Shown here: positions 45,690-57,148 of the stretch, in pieces
Position numbering within the stretch: position 1 is the first letter of the stretch
Layout: each line of letters opens with the position of its first letter
Assembly: GCA_023101885.1 (NCBI GenBank)
Contig: JALPQD010000027.1
Location: 930,001-994,000, forward strand
DNA: 64,000 bases
Source: Typhlomys cinereus
Lineage: Eukaryota > Chordata > Mammalia > Rodentia > Platacanthomyidae
Direction: 5' to 3'
The notes under the pieces: generated by a model
The model's input: the letters and a program-made list of their open reading frames with translations, nothing else
What the model was told of the DNA's origin: nothing
The model's database searches: none
Program-made: the position numbers and the translations under genes

Positions 45690-46965
45690 GATATAACAAT
45701 TTACCCTACACAGGGAAATGCAGAAAAGGGAAGAAAAGAGAAAACAGAAATGCCACAGCATTACCTCAGATGCTCCTACCAGAAGCCATGAGCAATTAAA
45801 TAAATTTCCCAGTATGAAGAATGTGATACCGACTAGGTTGTTGGATAGAGAGGCCTTAAAGGCCTCCAAAATACTGTAGACATTTAACGTTGCCTTTGGT
45901 TGTCCTCCAGAAATTTATAGTACTATCCTATTGCTGAAAACAACACATAAGGATCACAGGACAAGGAAAAAAAGTTGGAATGCGTATGGAAGCGTTCCCA
46001 TTACTGGCTATCATTCATAGTGCCAGAAAGTGTGATGCAGGCTGACAGAAGAGAAAAGCAATCAATGGTTTAACCCTACTATGGGTATTGCAAGCTACAA
46101 TAACAACTACTCTAGCAAGAGGAGTCCATTAGTACACTACTGTCATGTAAAGTATGGGGTACCCAGCTCCTAACTGATTAGATCTAAGATTCTCTTCTTG
46201 TCAGGGAACACATGCCTGGTACTATAAACCTAGCCAAATAACTGTGGAAGGGGAGACCATAGGTTCTAGTAGAAACATACATCTTAGTGTTAATTATAAG
46301 TACCTGATAGTAAGCTACCATTTAAACACTTGTCATTATACCCATGAGATGGTCTCAGCACTCAGCCAAGAAGTGTTTTTGTAATGGAACTTGTATAATG
46401 TAGAGACCCACAACTGACCAAAGTACAGAGACTATGGAGTGCTCAGTTCCAAACAAGATATTGAAATCACCCGCCCCCATCCCAATGGTCAAGGAACCTT
46501 GCCAAAGATGGGCTAGTAAGAGTATAAGAAGACTGAGAGTGGGGAGTTATACTGCCAGACAGTACCCTCTGGTCATGACAGGGCTGCCTCACCCAAAAAC
46601 TCATTGCCGTGAGGACTATTTCCATGAGATCTGCACAGTGGTTGGCCCACCAACATTTCACCATGAATGAGGAAGATCTCAAGAAATACTTCATCACCAT
46701 GAGAGACAGGAGAAGAGGGGCTTCTTTATTTAATAATTTACCCACTACTAAGTCATGCATACCCCCCAATAAATACTCAGGCACTTACTAGACATCCCAA
46801 ATGAAACCCATATGGACATATGAAAGAGACTGGCTGGAAAGGAGAAAATATGAAATGGAACATGAGCAGAGATGGGAATAGGTAGTAAAAGGCAAAACAT
46901 GTAAACTGTATTTATGCATGAAAGTCTCAAAGAATTAAAAATATTTTTAAAAAACTTTAAAAAAT
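45690..46965 (+). mobile_element. L1 3' region, Lx-type (second copy)
   Basis: Same blocks and order as 13331-14550: agatgctcctaccagaagcc, caagctacaataacaac, cacaactgaccaaagtacag, ggtcaaggaaccttgcc, ccagacagtaccctctgg and the end atgcatgaaagtctcaaaga. Confidence 0.72.
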
Positions 46966-47149
46966 AAATTGAAGGTGGAGCAGAAGGAAAGAGTTGAGAA
47001 AAGAAAATGGTATGATTTTCTTTTTCTGGTATTGCTAAGAACCAAGATAAAGACTGTATTAGAGGAGTTAGTAAGTAGGAATAAAGAATTCTGAATTTTA
47101 AGGTGGTAGAGAAAAGATATGTCAGGTCGACCTAGAAATTACTATGTTA
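46966..47149. other. Unrecognised sequence
   Basis: No named repeat or gene. Confidence 0.4.
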
Positions 47150-47222
47150 CTTGAACTTGAACTTGCAATCCTCCTGGCCCAGTCTCCCAAGTATAGGGAT
47201 GATAATCATGTACTACCTTACT
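47150..47222 (-). mobile_element. B1 fragment
   Basis: Gaacttgcaatcctcctggc, ccagtctcccaagtataggg, inverted B1 middle. Confidence 0.6.
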
Positions 47223-47370
47223 TTGTCTTTTAGCCTGTTTCTAGATCTGCCCTTATGTCAAACTGAGTGCAGATGGGCATAGCTATCTATGCCTCCTGGC
47301 TAGTCATTTCTTTGGTAATCATCAGAACTGGGCAGTGGCAAAGAGTGCAGCTCCTGAACACATACTGGCT

Positions 47371-47808
47371 TGTGGTACCATTGATTCAGGGAAGCCCAGC
47401 CCCGGCTCCCAGGAGGTCTGGTTATAGACAAGCCCGGACAAGTACCGACATGCCCCAGATATATCCCAATAGAGGAACCATACAGGTGAAGGATGAACAA
47501 CCAATGGGAAGGAGGGATGAACAACCAATGGGAAGGAGCGATGAACAACCAATGGGAAGCAGCCATCTAACCTGCCTTTGTAATGGACACCTAGTAAACA
47601 GCTAAATGATTGGTGGCTGCTCCCCTTCCCCCCAGTGGAGAGGTGGCCACATCTGATTGGACCCTTGACCCCTATATAAGCTCAAGCACTTTCTGAAATA
47701 AATGAGTCTGCAGCAAACTCGTCTTCTGCCTGCTGCTTCTCGCCTGACTCCTGGGGACTCCGCAGCTGCTTGCCCCCTCCCAGCTGGTCTGGCGGGGATT
47801 TGGCAACA
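47371..47808 (+). mobile_element. Solo retroviral LTR with perfect 6-bp duplications
   Basis: It begins tgtggtacc, ends ggcaaca, and is flanked by ctggct at 47365-47370 and 47809-47814. A 6-bp duplication is typical of class II (ERVK-type) elements. U3 carries three 24-bp direct repeats (47491-47562), each with a CCAAT box. A TATA box (tatataa, 47673-47679) and AATAAA (47697-47702) follow. No internal viral sequence or second LTR is seen, so it is a recombination remnant with no coding content. Confidence 0.88.
47673..47702 (+). promoter_or_regulatory. LTR core promoter and polyadenylation signal
   Basis: Tatataa and, 18 bases after it, aataaa within the solo LTR. The close spacing is seen in some class II LTRs. 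Confidence 0.65.
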
Positions 47809-47814
47809 CTGGCT

Positions 47815-48457
47815 GACCTTAGCCTCTGGGATCTCTCAGAGGCCAGCTTCCAGTTCTCCTTAGCTATACTGAGATGATGACAGCTTCTTACTTCTTCCTG
47901 CTTGATGCTGTCTCAGGGATGGTATCCATCAGGGTTAACAGCAACTTAACTCAAAAATGCCATCATGAGAATTTTCTTTATTAGATGCCAGAATGTAGAT
48001 CCCTACTGTACCAAGTACTGAGTCTCAGTACTACTTAGTACTCAGTACTCAGTATTCACTACTAAGGCAGCAGGAATCTATTGAAACTGGGACCAAACTG
48101 CATCGGCAGGCATTGTGTCTCAGACGTTCTTAAGCAAGCAGGTATGAGTTTAAATAGATGAACAAAGTCAAAAATCCTCTGCTCCTTTGTTCTCTCTAAT
48201 CTACCTGATTTCCCTTGTGTTATCGTGAAAATGATATTATAATGTTCTTCCTCAGGGTTACGTGAGGCTGAGACTTTCTTATTCCTTCCAATTTCACATC
48301 ATCACTTCCTAGCTGGCCTCTATAAATTAGAGATGTCAGCAGCTGTTCCAATGATCACTTCTAGTGGCATAACAAGACATCTCCAAACTTAATGGCTAGA
48401 AATGAGTGCCTTTTAGCTCATGACTCTGCAGTTCAGTCATTGTCATCTTCCGGCAAG
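47815..48457. other. Unrecognised sequence with short AGTACT repeats
   Basis: Short cagtact units recur at about 48014-48060. No named repeat or gene. Confidence 0.4.
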
Positions 48458-48609
48458 CTCTCCAGGGGACAGTCACACGGGGACTGCATTGTTCCAAGGG
48501 CACAAGACAGGAAACTGCAAGAGCCTCTTGAAGCTTTCCTAGGGACGATCACATGGTGACGACATTGTTCCAAGAGCAGAAGACAGAAAATGACAAGAGC
48601 CTGTTGAAG
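48458..48609. repeat. Tandem duplication, 2 x 76 bp
   Basis: Two head-to-tail 76-base units with several differences: each has cattgttccaag, agaagacag/acaagacag and acaagagcct/gcaagagcct, ending gttgaag or cttgaag. Confidence 0.85.
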
Positions 48610-48927
48610 CTCAGGCTTTGTCTTCTCACTATGTCTGCCATATTCTGTGGATCACAGCACACCACACGATGTTCCAGACTTAAGGGTCCTTGCCTTTTAA
48701 TGTGAGGAACTGAACCATTTATCAAGGCTTTTTTTTTTCTTTTTTTTTTTTTAAATCAGTTACTGTATTTCACTGGGAAAAAATAAACTCAATTAGGTAG
48801 GTATACAGAAAAGTGAGAAAATGTTTCCTTTCCATGTATACCATCCTGTTTGGCTAGAATTTTAAAAATCACTGCATGTACATTACTTCTACAATAGTAA
48901 CAATGACAATAATATAAAAACAACTCC
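48610..48927. other. Unrecognised sequence
   Basis: A T run lies at 48728-48753. No named repeat or gene. Confidence 0.4.
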
Positions 48928-49505
48928 CTTGGCTGATTAAATGGCTCACGACTCAAAAGTACTTGTGGAATAAGCCTCATGACCTATGTTCAATGCCTTG
49001 AGTCTACATAGGGGAAAATGAAGTTTATTCTTGGCTACATTTTCTGCTTACACAGTCTATTATGATGGCAGGAGAATTCATATCAACATCACAAGACAAG
49101 GGAATTGGCTACACTATATCCATAAGAATTGCTGAGAGAGGGGCATACTTCCTAATTTGCTGATTTGTCAAATTTTAACCATTTTTCTCTCCATCTTATC
49201 TGTCTGCCCAGAGAATGGTCCCACACTACTGTGGGCTGAGTCTTACCACATTAATTAGATAATCTCCTACAGAGTTATGTAGGGATTTATTTCCCCTATT
49301 TAATTCTTCACGGGTATGCTTAAAAGACTCAATTTTCAATAGTCAAGTTGACACCTACATCTAATTGTTATATAAAAATAGAAAGACACACAACGGTATG
49401 AGTGTGTGTATGCACATGCACACACAACTACACATATACACTTTCTTTCTCATGCATACACACACACACATACATACTCATACACAATAATTTTAAAAAT
49501 TAAAG
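48928..49505 (+). mobile_element. B4-like SINE split by an LTR
   Basis: Head at 48928-49018 (cttggctgattaaatggctc, cctatgttcaatgcc) and a CA-rich tail at 49373-49505, with the LTR in between. Confidence 0.6.
49019..49372 (-). mobile_element. ERVL-type LTR nested in SINE
   Basis: Minus-strand order: aagtttattcttggctacat, catatcaacatcacaagaca, acactactgtgggctgagtc, attcttcacgggtatgctta and tagtcaagttgacacctaca. Confidence 0.78.
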
Positions 49506-49920
49506 AGAAAAAATAAAACATAAATCCAAATATAACTAGTATTACTTTAATTACATATAAATTCACTTACATTCTGAAGAGGCCATGATTTTGAGTTTTA
49601 AACATCCATTGAGAAATGCCATTGCAACTCCTTTAATAATAAAGTCAAGTATCATCAAGTTTACATGAGAATTTCCAACCTGGAGCTCAGAAAAACATCC
49701 ATCTTGAATGTTAGTAGAATATGAATGAGACTGAATGAGAAGTTGGGGTGTGAGTATGAATGACAGGAAAACAACCTCAAAATCTCTTGTAGTAGTTGAG
49801 TATTTATATGCACTGTTTATCAAGGCAACTTGGACTTCAACAGGCAAGAAAGAGACTTAAGGGTGGGAACCTTTCTATAAGTGCAGCTGGGACTTCCAGC
49901 CACAAGCACAATCACCAGTG
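49506..49920. other. Unrecognised sequence
   Basis: No named repeat or gene. Confidence 0.4.
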
Positions 49921-49952
49921 TTCTTTCTTTTCATTTACTTATTCTTTCATAA

Positions 49953-50007
<55 letters not shown>

Positions 50008-50258
50008 TCACTTTGACCATAACCTCCCTTATTATCCTCTCTTACCCCCTTCCCATTGAACCCTGACTCCTTTCTTCCTTCCAACATCTTCCTCCTACTT
50101 TCAGGTCTTACCACTCCATGTCATTTAATTAGAGTTTTTGCATTAGCAACCATGGGGTTATTTACTTGACCAAGGGCAACTTACTAGTGGCTGTACCACT
50201 GAAGAAAGCAGCTCCCCACTCCCAGCAACTAGTCATTGCCTATTGATCCTCAGGGAAA
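49921..50258 (-). mobile_element. L1 3'-end fragment (Lx-like) with (AC)n
   Basis: (AC)n at 49955-50002, CT-rich sequence, then gcaacttactagtggctgta and ccactgaagaaagcagctcc, inverted Lx-type 3' UTR blocks. Confidence 0.7.
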
Positions 50259-50560
50259 GGAGCTGCTAAAGTTACTCACCACTTAAGGGAGAATGGGAGA
50301 TTTATTTGGCTAATGGTTCTAGAGGGAATTGTATAGCACAAGGCATGGCTGGAGGATGGTTTGGATCACTGCAGCTATCAAAAGGCAGAGAAACAACAGA
50401 ATGCCAAACTACCAAACCTCGAGGTCTGACCCCTGTGATATGGCTTCCTCTAGCAAGTCTCTACTGCCTAAAGATGCTACAGCCTTTTCAAGCATTAACA
50501 TAGTTAAGGATGTGAACAAATGATTTTGTGGAGACAACTCACATTCAAGCCATGACATGA
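50259..50560 (-). mobile_element. MaLR-type LTR
   Basis: Gggagatttatttggctaat (inverted AATAAA), gcacaaggcatggctggagg and cctctagcaagtctctactg; ends near caactcacattcaagcc. Confidence 0.6.
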
Positions 50561-51000
50561 ACCCTTTCTCATCTGTGATGGGACCTGATGGGCCCAGCCC
50601 TGAACAGATGTGCAGGTAGCTACTGTACAGAGTTCATGGGTGAAAAGGCCACATGGTGTCCAGAAGATGTTTCCCAGCATTCCCTCCTATCTTCAGAATC
50701 CCAGCCCCAGGATTCTTCCAGCCCTAGGAATGGCTAATCCAACTGAGTGTTAGCTCATTCTGCAGATGCCAGATGAGCTCTTCCTGTATGTCAGCTGGGC
50801 TTCGGAGACACACCCAGAGGAACTGTTATTTCAAATCTACTTTCTTCACCATCACAGATTAGTGAGAAGTAAAGAGTGTCCTCTTAATTCTGCTCAGTGT
50901 GCCCCACCTTCTGTCTGGTCTTGCGTATGCACCGATCCTCCCTGGCTCTTTAAATTAAAAAATTGATAACCAGGACCAACCAAATATGCTATCGAAATTC
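50561..51000. other. Unrecognised sequence
   Basis: No named repeat or gene. Confidence 0.4.
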
Positions 51001-51640
51001 TTGCAGGATATTTCTTTGGCTGATTTTCAGACAAGAATGTGGATTTTTTTAAATCCTACTTGTGAAACATTTGTAAGAACAGGCTGGCTATTCATTTAAT
51101 GGCCATTAGAAGCCATTTCGGCCCTTCCCAGGAAGGTCAAAGAGAAGCCTGCTATTTGAATGCCTAATGAGCTGAACAAAGGAAATTGCTTCCATCATTT
51201 CTACTTTCTTAATTGAACCAAATGTCAACTTTCCACTCAATGTTCCCAACGAACATTCACGTTTTTAATGCAGCCAGATTAGATCATCTGCATCTGTCTC
51301 CATTGTGCCCTGGGATCATATCGACTTTGGATACATATTTATTCTGTGGATTTCATTTCCATAGTAATGAGAAAGCAAATTCCTGAAATTTCCTTTCTGA
51401 GTATAATAATCTGCGTACAGTCAGTCTGATGTAAATGGCCGTACACTGTTTACTTTATGAAAGATGATGTTCCTGGCCTTGATGATTGTTGGCTATGTCT
51501 GTAGATAAAAAATTGTACTTCCCTTCCTTCTAATAGAGTCATAATAATGTGTTCATTTGCTGAGTACCTTCAAACTCAATTTTAATAAGTCATTGTTTTG
51601 AAGAAGGCATAACACACAACAGGAAATACTGGAAAGTAGA
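51001..51640. other. Repeat-free block, possible conserved noncoding enhancer
   Basis: About 640 bases without transposon sequence between LTR-rich flanks. It has densely packed factor-like motifs: cctaatgagctg at 51163-51174, ttaattga, ttttaatgcagccagattag and taatgag at 51366. No coding frame is convincing. Function is inferred from texture only. Confidence 0.35.
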
Positions 51641-51793
51641 ACTTACTGATTTATATTTCAGCTTTTCCACCTATGCCTTCTGTTCTTTACCCAAGCAGAT
51701 TTTAAGAAAAAAAGCAGAACTATCTTTCAATTATAAAATTTACACATGTAAAGTTAAAAAGACAGAGTTATAGCTCTACAATAGACTTACTGT

Positions 51794-52200
51794 GGCATTT
51801 TGTCTGCATGTTGCTAATAAATTCACATCCAAACAGCTTAAGGGATGACAAAGAGTTTAATTCTGGCTTTATGGCTGTCTGGATACATTTCTTAGTCCAG
51901 CTTAGCAAGAGAGCTTATACCAACATCAGGGACTGAGGGAACTGGCCACACCATATCTATAGGATGGCTGAGAGGAGCAAATCTCATTTACCAGACAGCA
52001 CATTGGTCCAAGTATACCAAAAAATCATCTCTCTCCATCTTATCCACTTGCCCAGGGAAAAGGGTCTCTCCTCATCAACTAGTCAGTCTTCTGCCTGCTT
52101 GTTCAAGGTTTAACTTAACTACTAATTCTTTACAAATGTGCCAAGAGCTTGGGTCTTTAGTTGTCAAGTTGAGATCTGACTCTATCACACTTATTTACCT
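51794..52200 (-). mobile_element. ERVL-type LTR, near full length
   Basis: Minus-strand order: tgcatgttgctaataaattc, ttagtccagcttagcaagag, taccaacatcagggactgag, atcttatccacttgcccagg and tagttgtcaagttgagatct at the inverted 5' end. Confidence 0.8.
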
Positions 52201-52519
52201 AGCACATTCAAGGCTATGAGTTCACTCTCTAGTCCTGCAAACAAGCAAGGATAAACAAAACAAAGCAAACAAAACAAACAAAAATAAAATAGACAATCCC
52301 CAACTGATAACATTTGGTGGCTTTGCCTTCATATATGAAAAACAACTGTTCATTAGATGTTACTCATAAAAGATAGATATAGTATCATTCTTCACACATT
52401 ATTTAGCAGCCACCCTTCTAATCTAATCAAGAAGTTATCAAGAGATAAAATAAATTGCTTATTCAATCAATATCATATATGTTTAAGGATGGATCCTTAT
52501 GAGCTGTTGCAGTTGTTCT
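52201..52519. other. Unrecognised AT-rich sequence
   Basis: An A/C-rich (AAAC)n-like run lies at about 52254-52288. No gene recognised. Confidence 0.4.
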
Positions 52520-52650
52520 CCTTTGTTACTATGAGACAACATTAGACACAATGTAAGGGAGATGGAGAGATTTATTTGGCTTACAGCTCCAGAGGGAAAA
52601 TAGTCCATAGCAGAAGGCATGGCTGGAAGCAGAAGTAGGAGGCCAGTTTA
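52520..52650 (-). mobile_element. MaLR-type LTR fragment
   Basis: Ttgttactatgagacaacat, gagatttatttggcttacag (inverted AATAAA) and cagaaggcatggctggaagc, like the copy at 50.26 kb. Confidence 0.6.
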
Positions 52651-53018
52651 GGTTGCCATAGACATCATGGAGGCTGAGTGCTAAAATTTACTGTATTTCA
52701 TACACTATCCTCTCGATGATGAATGAAAGGATAAACAATCACTAAAAAGTAAATGCTACTTGTTGAAGGTATGGTAGTTTTCTGAGTGCCATGTATGAGG
52801 TACTGTACCTTTATTCCTCAGAAAACTCTATGAGGTATTCCTCTCCAGGGTACACAGAAGAGGAAATAGTCCTAGTCACTGGTAGAAGCAGGAATTGGGT
52901 CCAGCAGCTGCTTTCAGCCAGGTTCTCAATTCCTACACTGCTGTAGCCAAGAGAGCACTTTAATTATAATACATCTCTCCATTTATATACTTAGGTAAAA
53001 TTCAGAGCTTTCTCCACA
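52651..53018. other. Unrecognised sequence
   Basis: No named repeat or gene. Confidence 0.4.
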
Positions 53019-53067
53019 CCCATCCATCCATCCATCCATCCATCCATCCATCCATCCATCCATCCAT
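53019..53067. repeat. (CATC)n microsatellite
   Basis: About 12 tandem CATC units without interruption. Confidence 0.97.
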
Positions 53068-53137
53068 CTTTGAACATCTATGAAAGAGGTTCTATTACTG
53101 TGGCAAGGGAAGAAATAAGAAAGATATAAGATTCTTT

Positions 53138-53205
53138 TGTTTGTATAATGCTCAGGATTAAACCTAGGACTACATAGAAGCCTACCATTGAGTCTTACCC
53201 CTACC
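53138..53205 (-). mobile_element. ID-like SINE fragment
   Basis: Aatgctcaggattaaaccta, ggactacatagaagcctacc and attgagtcttaccc resemble an inverted ID element (tRNA-Ala-derived head). Confidence 0.5.
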
Positions 53206-53714
53206 CCAAAGATAGGAAATTGTATTGGTAAGTGAGCCACCATATACACATTCACATTTAATGTCTATATGAAGTTATCCTGAGAAATTGTGCTCATGTT
53301 TTGCCACATCCATGGTCCAAGATGACGGAGAATGAATGGAGTGTAAGTCAGAGAACAATTCCTTTCATTTACGAGGCCTAACAAATCTGAAAGTGGCAAA
53401 TGTCTTTGAACTTGTACATCTAGGGTTTTAAGTTCGGCTGCAAGTAATAGCAGAGATTCGTTTTTTTAAAGCACATACCAAGAGGATGAAGTCAGGCAGT
53501 CCAGAGCTATGCAAGTGGTTCTCATTGCGCCAGGTTTCCAGGCATCTCTGTCCTTTGCCTGAATCATCCTCATGTTTCTATTTCATGTGCTGTGTGGTCA
53601 CATGGGAGCTGCTGAACTCCAGTGACCACACTCAGATTTCAGGCAAAAAAGAAGAAGGACATAGGAGAATGAAGAGCCAGTGACAAGTGTCTCAGTTTGC
53701 TTTGAAGAACCTTT
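53206..53714. other. Unrecognised sequence
   Basis: No named repeat or gene. Confidence 0.4.
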
Positions 53715-53835
53715 CTAGGTTGGGGACAGTGGCACACATCTGCAGTCTCAGCACTTGGGAGACTGAGGCAATCAGGATCGTAATTGTGAGATCAATCTGG
53801 GCTTCCACCAGAGATCTCATCCCCAAAGTAAACAA
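53715..53835 (+). mobile_element. B1 SINE
   Basis: Gacagtggcacacatctgca, gtctcagcacttgggagact and cttccaccagagatctcatc. Confidence 0.8.
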
Positions 53836-54285
53836 ATAACTTTTCCAGATGTCTACTCAGTGGTTTCCATTTCATTGGCTGAAACTGCTCACATGCGTCT
53901 CCCTAGCTGCCAGAAAGACTGAGAAATATTTTTGTTTGGTTCAGTTTGTTTGGGTTTGGTTTAAATTAGGTATTCTGTTGTCTCAGGCAGAGTCAGGGTT
54001 TTTCTTATGCAATGCATGGTGGAGTCACACATATTTGTGAAGATGTGTTATAGAGGCCGCTGGGCCTGAAAGAATGGGAAGTTACTGTGTACTGAGTAGA
54101 ATTTCTGAAGGGATCCAGCTTGACCTGTCTACAGCCATCTTAGTTGCAACACCCATTTGCCCATCAAGTGACCCAATAGGGCAAAAGTCAGTGAGCTAGA
54201 GAGTTTTGTATTGGCCACTAATACCCAGATGCATCTTAACTAACATTTGACACGTTGATAGTTTTTGAGAAGAATCAGGTTCACT
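53836..54285. other. Unrecognised sequence
   Basis: No named repeat or gene. Confidence 0.4.
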
Positions 54286-54289
54286 TCTA

Positions 54290-54928
54290 TTATGGTTACA
54301 TTTTAGTGTCAACTTGACAGTTGCAGACTGTTTGGGGTAGCTGTGGAGGGTTAATGGCTGGAATAGTTTCCTGAACAAGTCTGCAGGAACTTGATTAGTT
54401 GCTGTGGAAAACCCAGCCCATAGTGGGTGGTACTTTCCAATGCTGGACCATATAATAGAAAGTGCAAGGAGGAGGGACTTGCTCTTCCTTACTGCGTCAA
54501 TTTGCTGTGGAGTCCACCCTTCAAGAATCATTCCTTTTTAGAGCATCATGGCCTTCTTTATTGCTGCTGCCACTGCTGCTTCTGTCCTTGGCTGACACAG
54601 GGCTTCATCCTTTTATGTTGCTGCTGTTCCCGCTGCCTTTGGACCCTGGTCTCTAGGCCTTGCTGCTGTTCACTGTTCATCGTTAACATCGGAGCCCAGC
54701 TGTTCTTCACCGACATCGGAACCCAGCATCTTTGACTCTCCAGAGAAGTTAAAGGCCTGAGATCTTGGGATCTTTTGGCTTCTGATATATTCCAGTCAAG
54801 AACAAAGCAGCTACAAACAGCTATTTTGAAGGACACTATTTTTTACTGTAAATTAATTTAATAAATTTATTTTTATATATTAAATTCTAGAGATTCTGTT
54901 TCTTCAGATAACCCTGACTAATACAACC
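54290..54928 (+). mobile_element. Long MLT2-like ERVL LTR
   Basis: Ttacattttagtgtcaactt start, cccagcccatagtgggtggt, a long Leu/Cys-codon-like CTG-rich middle, twin blocks with catcggagcccagc and catcggaacccagc, and the end ctgactaatacaac after ctagagattctgtttcttca. This is longer than the other LTRs here and follows the MLT2 plan. Confidence 0.72.
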
Positions 54929-55834
54929 TCTATTCACCAAGGTGTGACCTAGCAGAAAATGGCATATTGGATGCTGCCTGATGAAAAGGAAATATTATTC
55001 CTTGATAAAAAGCATGGACGACTGAAAGGAGTTAAAATCGTGAGCTTTCCATGGATAATGGAAGTACAAAAATGGTAATCTAACCCATTGATGCTTTCTA
55101 GAATCCTTTAGAATTAAGGCCATAGCCTGAGACCTTGAGGTTTCTGTTTATCACAAGTGTCTTATTCGTAGACTTTCTCTCTCTCTCTTCCCCCTCCATG
55201 CTAGATATCAGGAATGTTGATTCTCTGGCATCTCTAGCTGGTCATCCTGACCATGTGCTAAAGCAGGAAAACCTCTAATTCCTCTGTCTCTCCTTCCAAC
55301 CCACCAGAGGCCCCATGCCCACATTTGCATACTATTCCTAGTCTTCTGGTTATATTCTGTATATAAATAAAATTTGGCAGGACTGGGCATTGGATTTTCA
55401 CCATTTCTCTTTCGGGGGGATAGTGAGTTTTTCCACTGGTTTTGGTCCCACTTTTCTATTTCTGCTTTTGTGTGTTTCTTTCCTTTCCCACCTTTTTCAT
55501 ATCTCTCAGTCCCAGGACATCTTCACAGGTCATCATGCTTCAATATGTACAATTAGAGAACTTTTAAGAAGGGATAATGGCAGAGAAAACCACCCATAGA
55601 AATTATTTCAGAAAAACCCACTGGGCACAAAGGGGGAAGGCTTCATGGGACTGAAGAAAGAGGCACACAAATCCAGAATTGGACAAAGTGTAAGTTTTAG
55701 GAACTTAAAGACTGAAACATGGTTAAGAGGCAGCAAGACAAGAGGATGTCCACGTCCTAAGGAAGGAAGAAGGGCTGTCATGCTAAATTACATTTTTTTT
55801 GGTTTAGGAGTTTGGGTGACTGCTCTTGCAGCAA
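54929..55834. other. Unrecognised sequence with a CT run
   Basis: (CT)n near 55176-55190. No gene or named repeat. Confidence 0.4.
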
Positions 55835-56010
55835 TTCCTATGCATAAGACGTGGCCACTTCACTTGACCCCTGGTGTTGATATGAACTATCCTGACAAGC
55901 TGGACTAGGAACTGTAACCAGAATCAAATATAAGAATAAAATCCCTTGTTCCCTTAAGTTGTTTAGTCCTGTATTCATCAGCAACACGAAGAGAACTGCA
56001 ACAACTGGCA
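55835..56010 (+). mobile_element. ERVL-type LTR, 3' part
   Basis: Gacgtggccacttcacttga, cctgacaagctggactagga, aataaaatcccttgttccct and catcagcaacacgaagagaa. The 5' half is absent. Confidence 0.78.
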
Positions 56011-56054
56011 TTATTCTATTATATGTTAACAAAATATATGAATAATGCTAAATG

Positions 56055-56458
56055 TTATCATAGTTGAACACAGTTGAGGGTTTGAGTTCTGGGCACATTT
56101 GTAGAGAATTAATGGTTGAGTTAGGCCCAGAGCAAACCTGCAGGAGACTGTCTAGCTGATGGGGAAGGCCCAGCCTATGGTGGGTGGGATTAGACCCTGG
56201 AATAAAATACAGACAGCTTTGGTTGGGGGAGTCGGCATCCTTTTGTACACTTGGCCAAACATCTGGTCTGGCCAAACATCTCTCTCATCCCTTACATAGA
56301 GATGATGTGGCCAGTTCCCAGCCCTGGTGGTGGTGCATGCTCTCCCATCAAGCTGTACTGAGAACTGTAACTGGACTGTTGTAAAGAAATAAACCCCTTG
56401 TTCCCTTAAGCAGTTTGATAGTCATTTATCAGCAATCATGCAGGCTAACTGCAACAGT
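56055..56458 (+). mobile_element. ERVL-type LTR, near full length
   Basis: Starts near acacagttgagggtttgagt, then agcaaacctgcaggagactg, gcccagcctatggtgggtgg, gatgtggccagttcccagcc, AATAAA in aaagaaataaaccccttg, and atttatcagcaatcatgcag. A short direct repeat (tctggtctggccaaacat) lies near 56250-56280. Confidence 0.85.
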
Positions 56459-56532
56459 TATGTTACATAATTAAAATATATAGTGAATTAGGCATGTGCT
56501 ATAGGTGTATCTATCTCACTGATACTCTGGAT

Positions 56533-56560
56533 TCTCTCTCTCTCTCTCTCTCTCTCTCCA
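56533..56560. repeat. (TC)n microsatellite
   Basis: About 13 TC units, attached to the tail side of the inverted B1 that follows. Confidence 0.95.
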
Positions 56561-56655
56561 TATATCAGGCTGGCCTGGAACTTACAGTCCCTCCTGCCTT
56601 GACCTTCTGAGTATTAATGTTGCTGGCACATATTATCATGCCCAACTGATGATGT
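56561..56655 (-). mobile_element. B1 SINE
   Basis: Caggctggcctggaacttac, cctgccttgaccttctgagt and gctggcacatattatcatgc. Confidence 0.82.
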
Positions 56656-57148
56656 CAAAATATCTTTATCCTTAATATGGAAAAATTATATGAAAAGTGA
56701 CATTCAATCATGAAATGACCCATGATATACAGACTTGGAAGAGGCCCCTGTGATCTCTTCTTTGGTGGTCTTCTCTTGAGTGTGAATAGAAACTTCTAAA
56801 CAAGAGAACATGGCAAAGGTTATGCAACAGTATTCCAGCTACACTTCCACTACTATGTTAAAATATTCTGGCCCAAACCATTAAAAGGAGAAAGGGCTTA
56901 TTATTTTGACTTACAGCTCCAAAAGAGAGAGAATCCATCATGGTAGTGCTACCAGATTTCTTTTGAGATTCTTGTGTCTTAAACTCAAAGATTGAGACCA
57001 GAAGACATGGAGAGAATGAAGCAAGATTTATTGATCGAGAGTGAGAGAAAGAGAACTTGGGAAGTCCACAAAGGACAAGAGAGCCACTAGGGTTGGGCAG
57101 GGCTGGGGTACTTATAGGGCTAGACAAGCTTTTAAAAAGTGGCTTCTC

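Noticed and set aside
47300..47605. Repetitive frames on both strands with an 8-residue period
   Set aside because: They are translations of the three 24-bp U3 repeats in the solo LTR.
53019..53067. Regular spacing that could suggest a CRISPR-like array
   Set aside because: It is a plain (CATC)n microsatellite without spacers, in a mammalian genome.
54427..54836. Leu/Cys-rich frame of about 100 codons on + and a Gln-rich one on the minus strand
   Set aside because: Both arise from CTG-type repeats inside the MLT2-like LTR.
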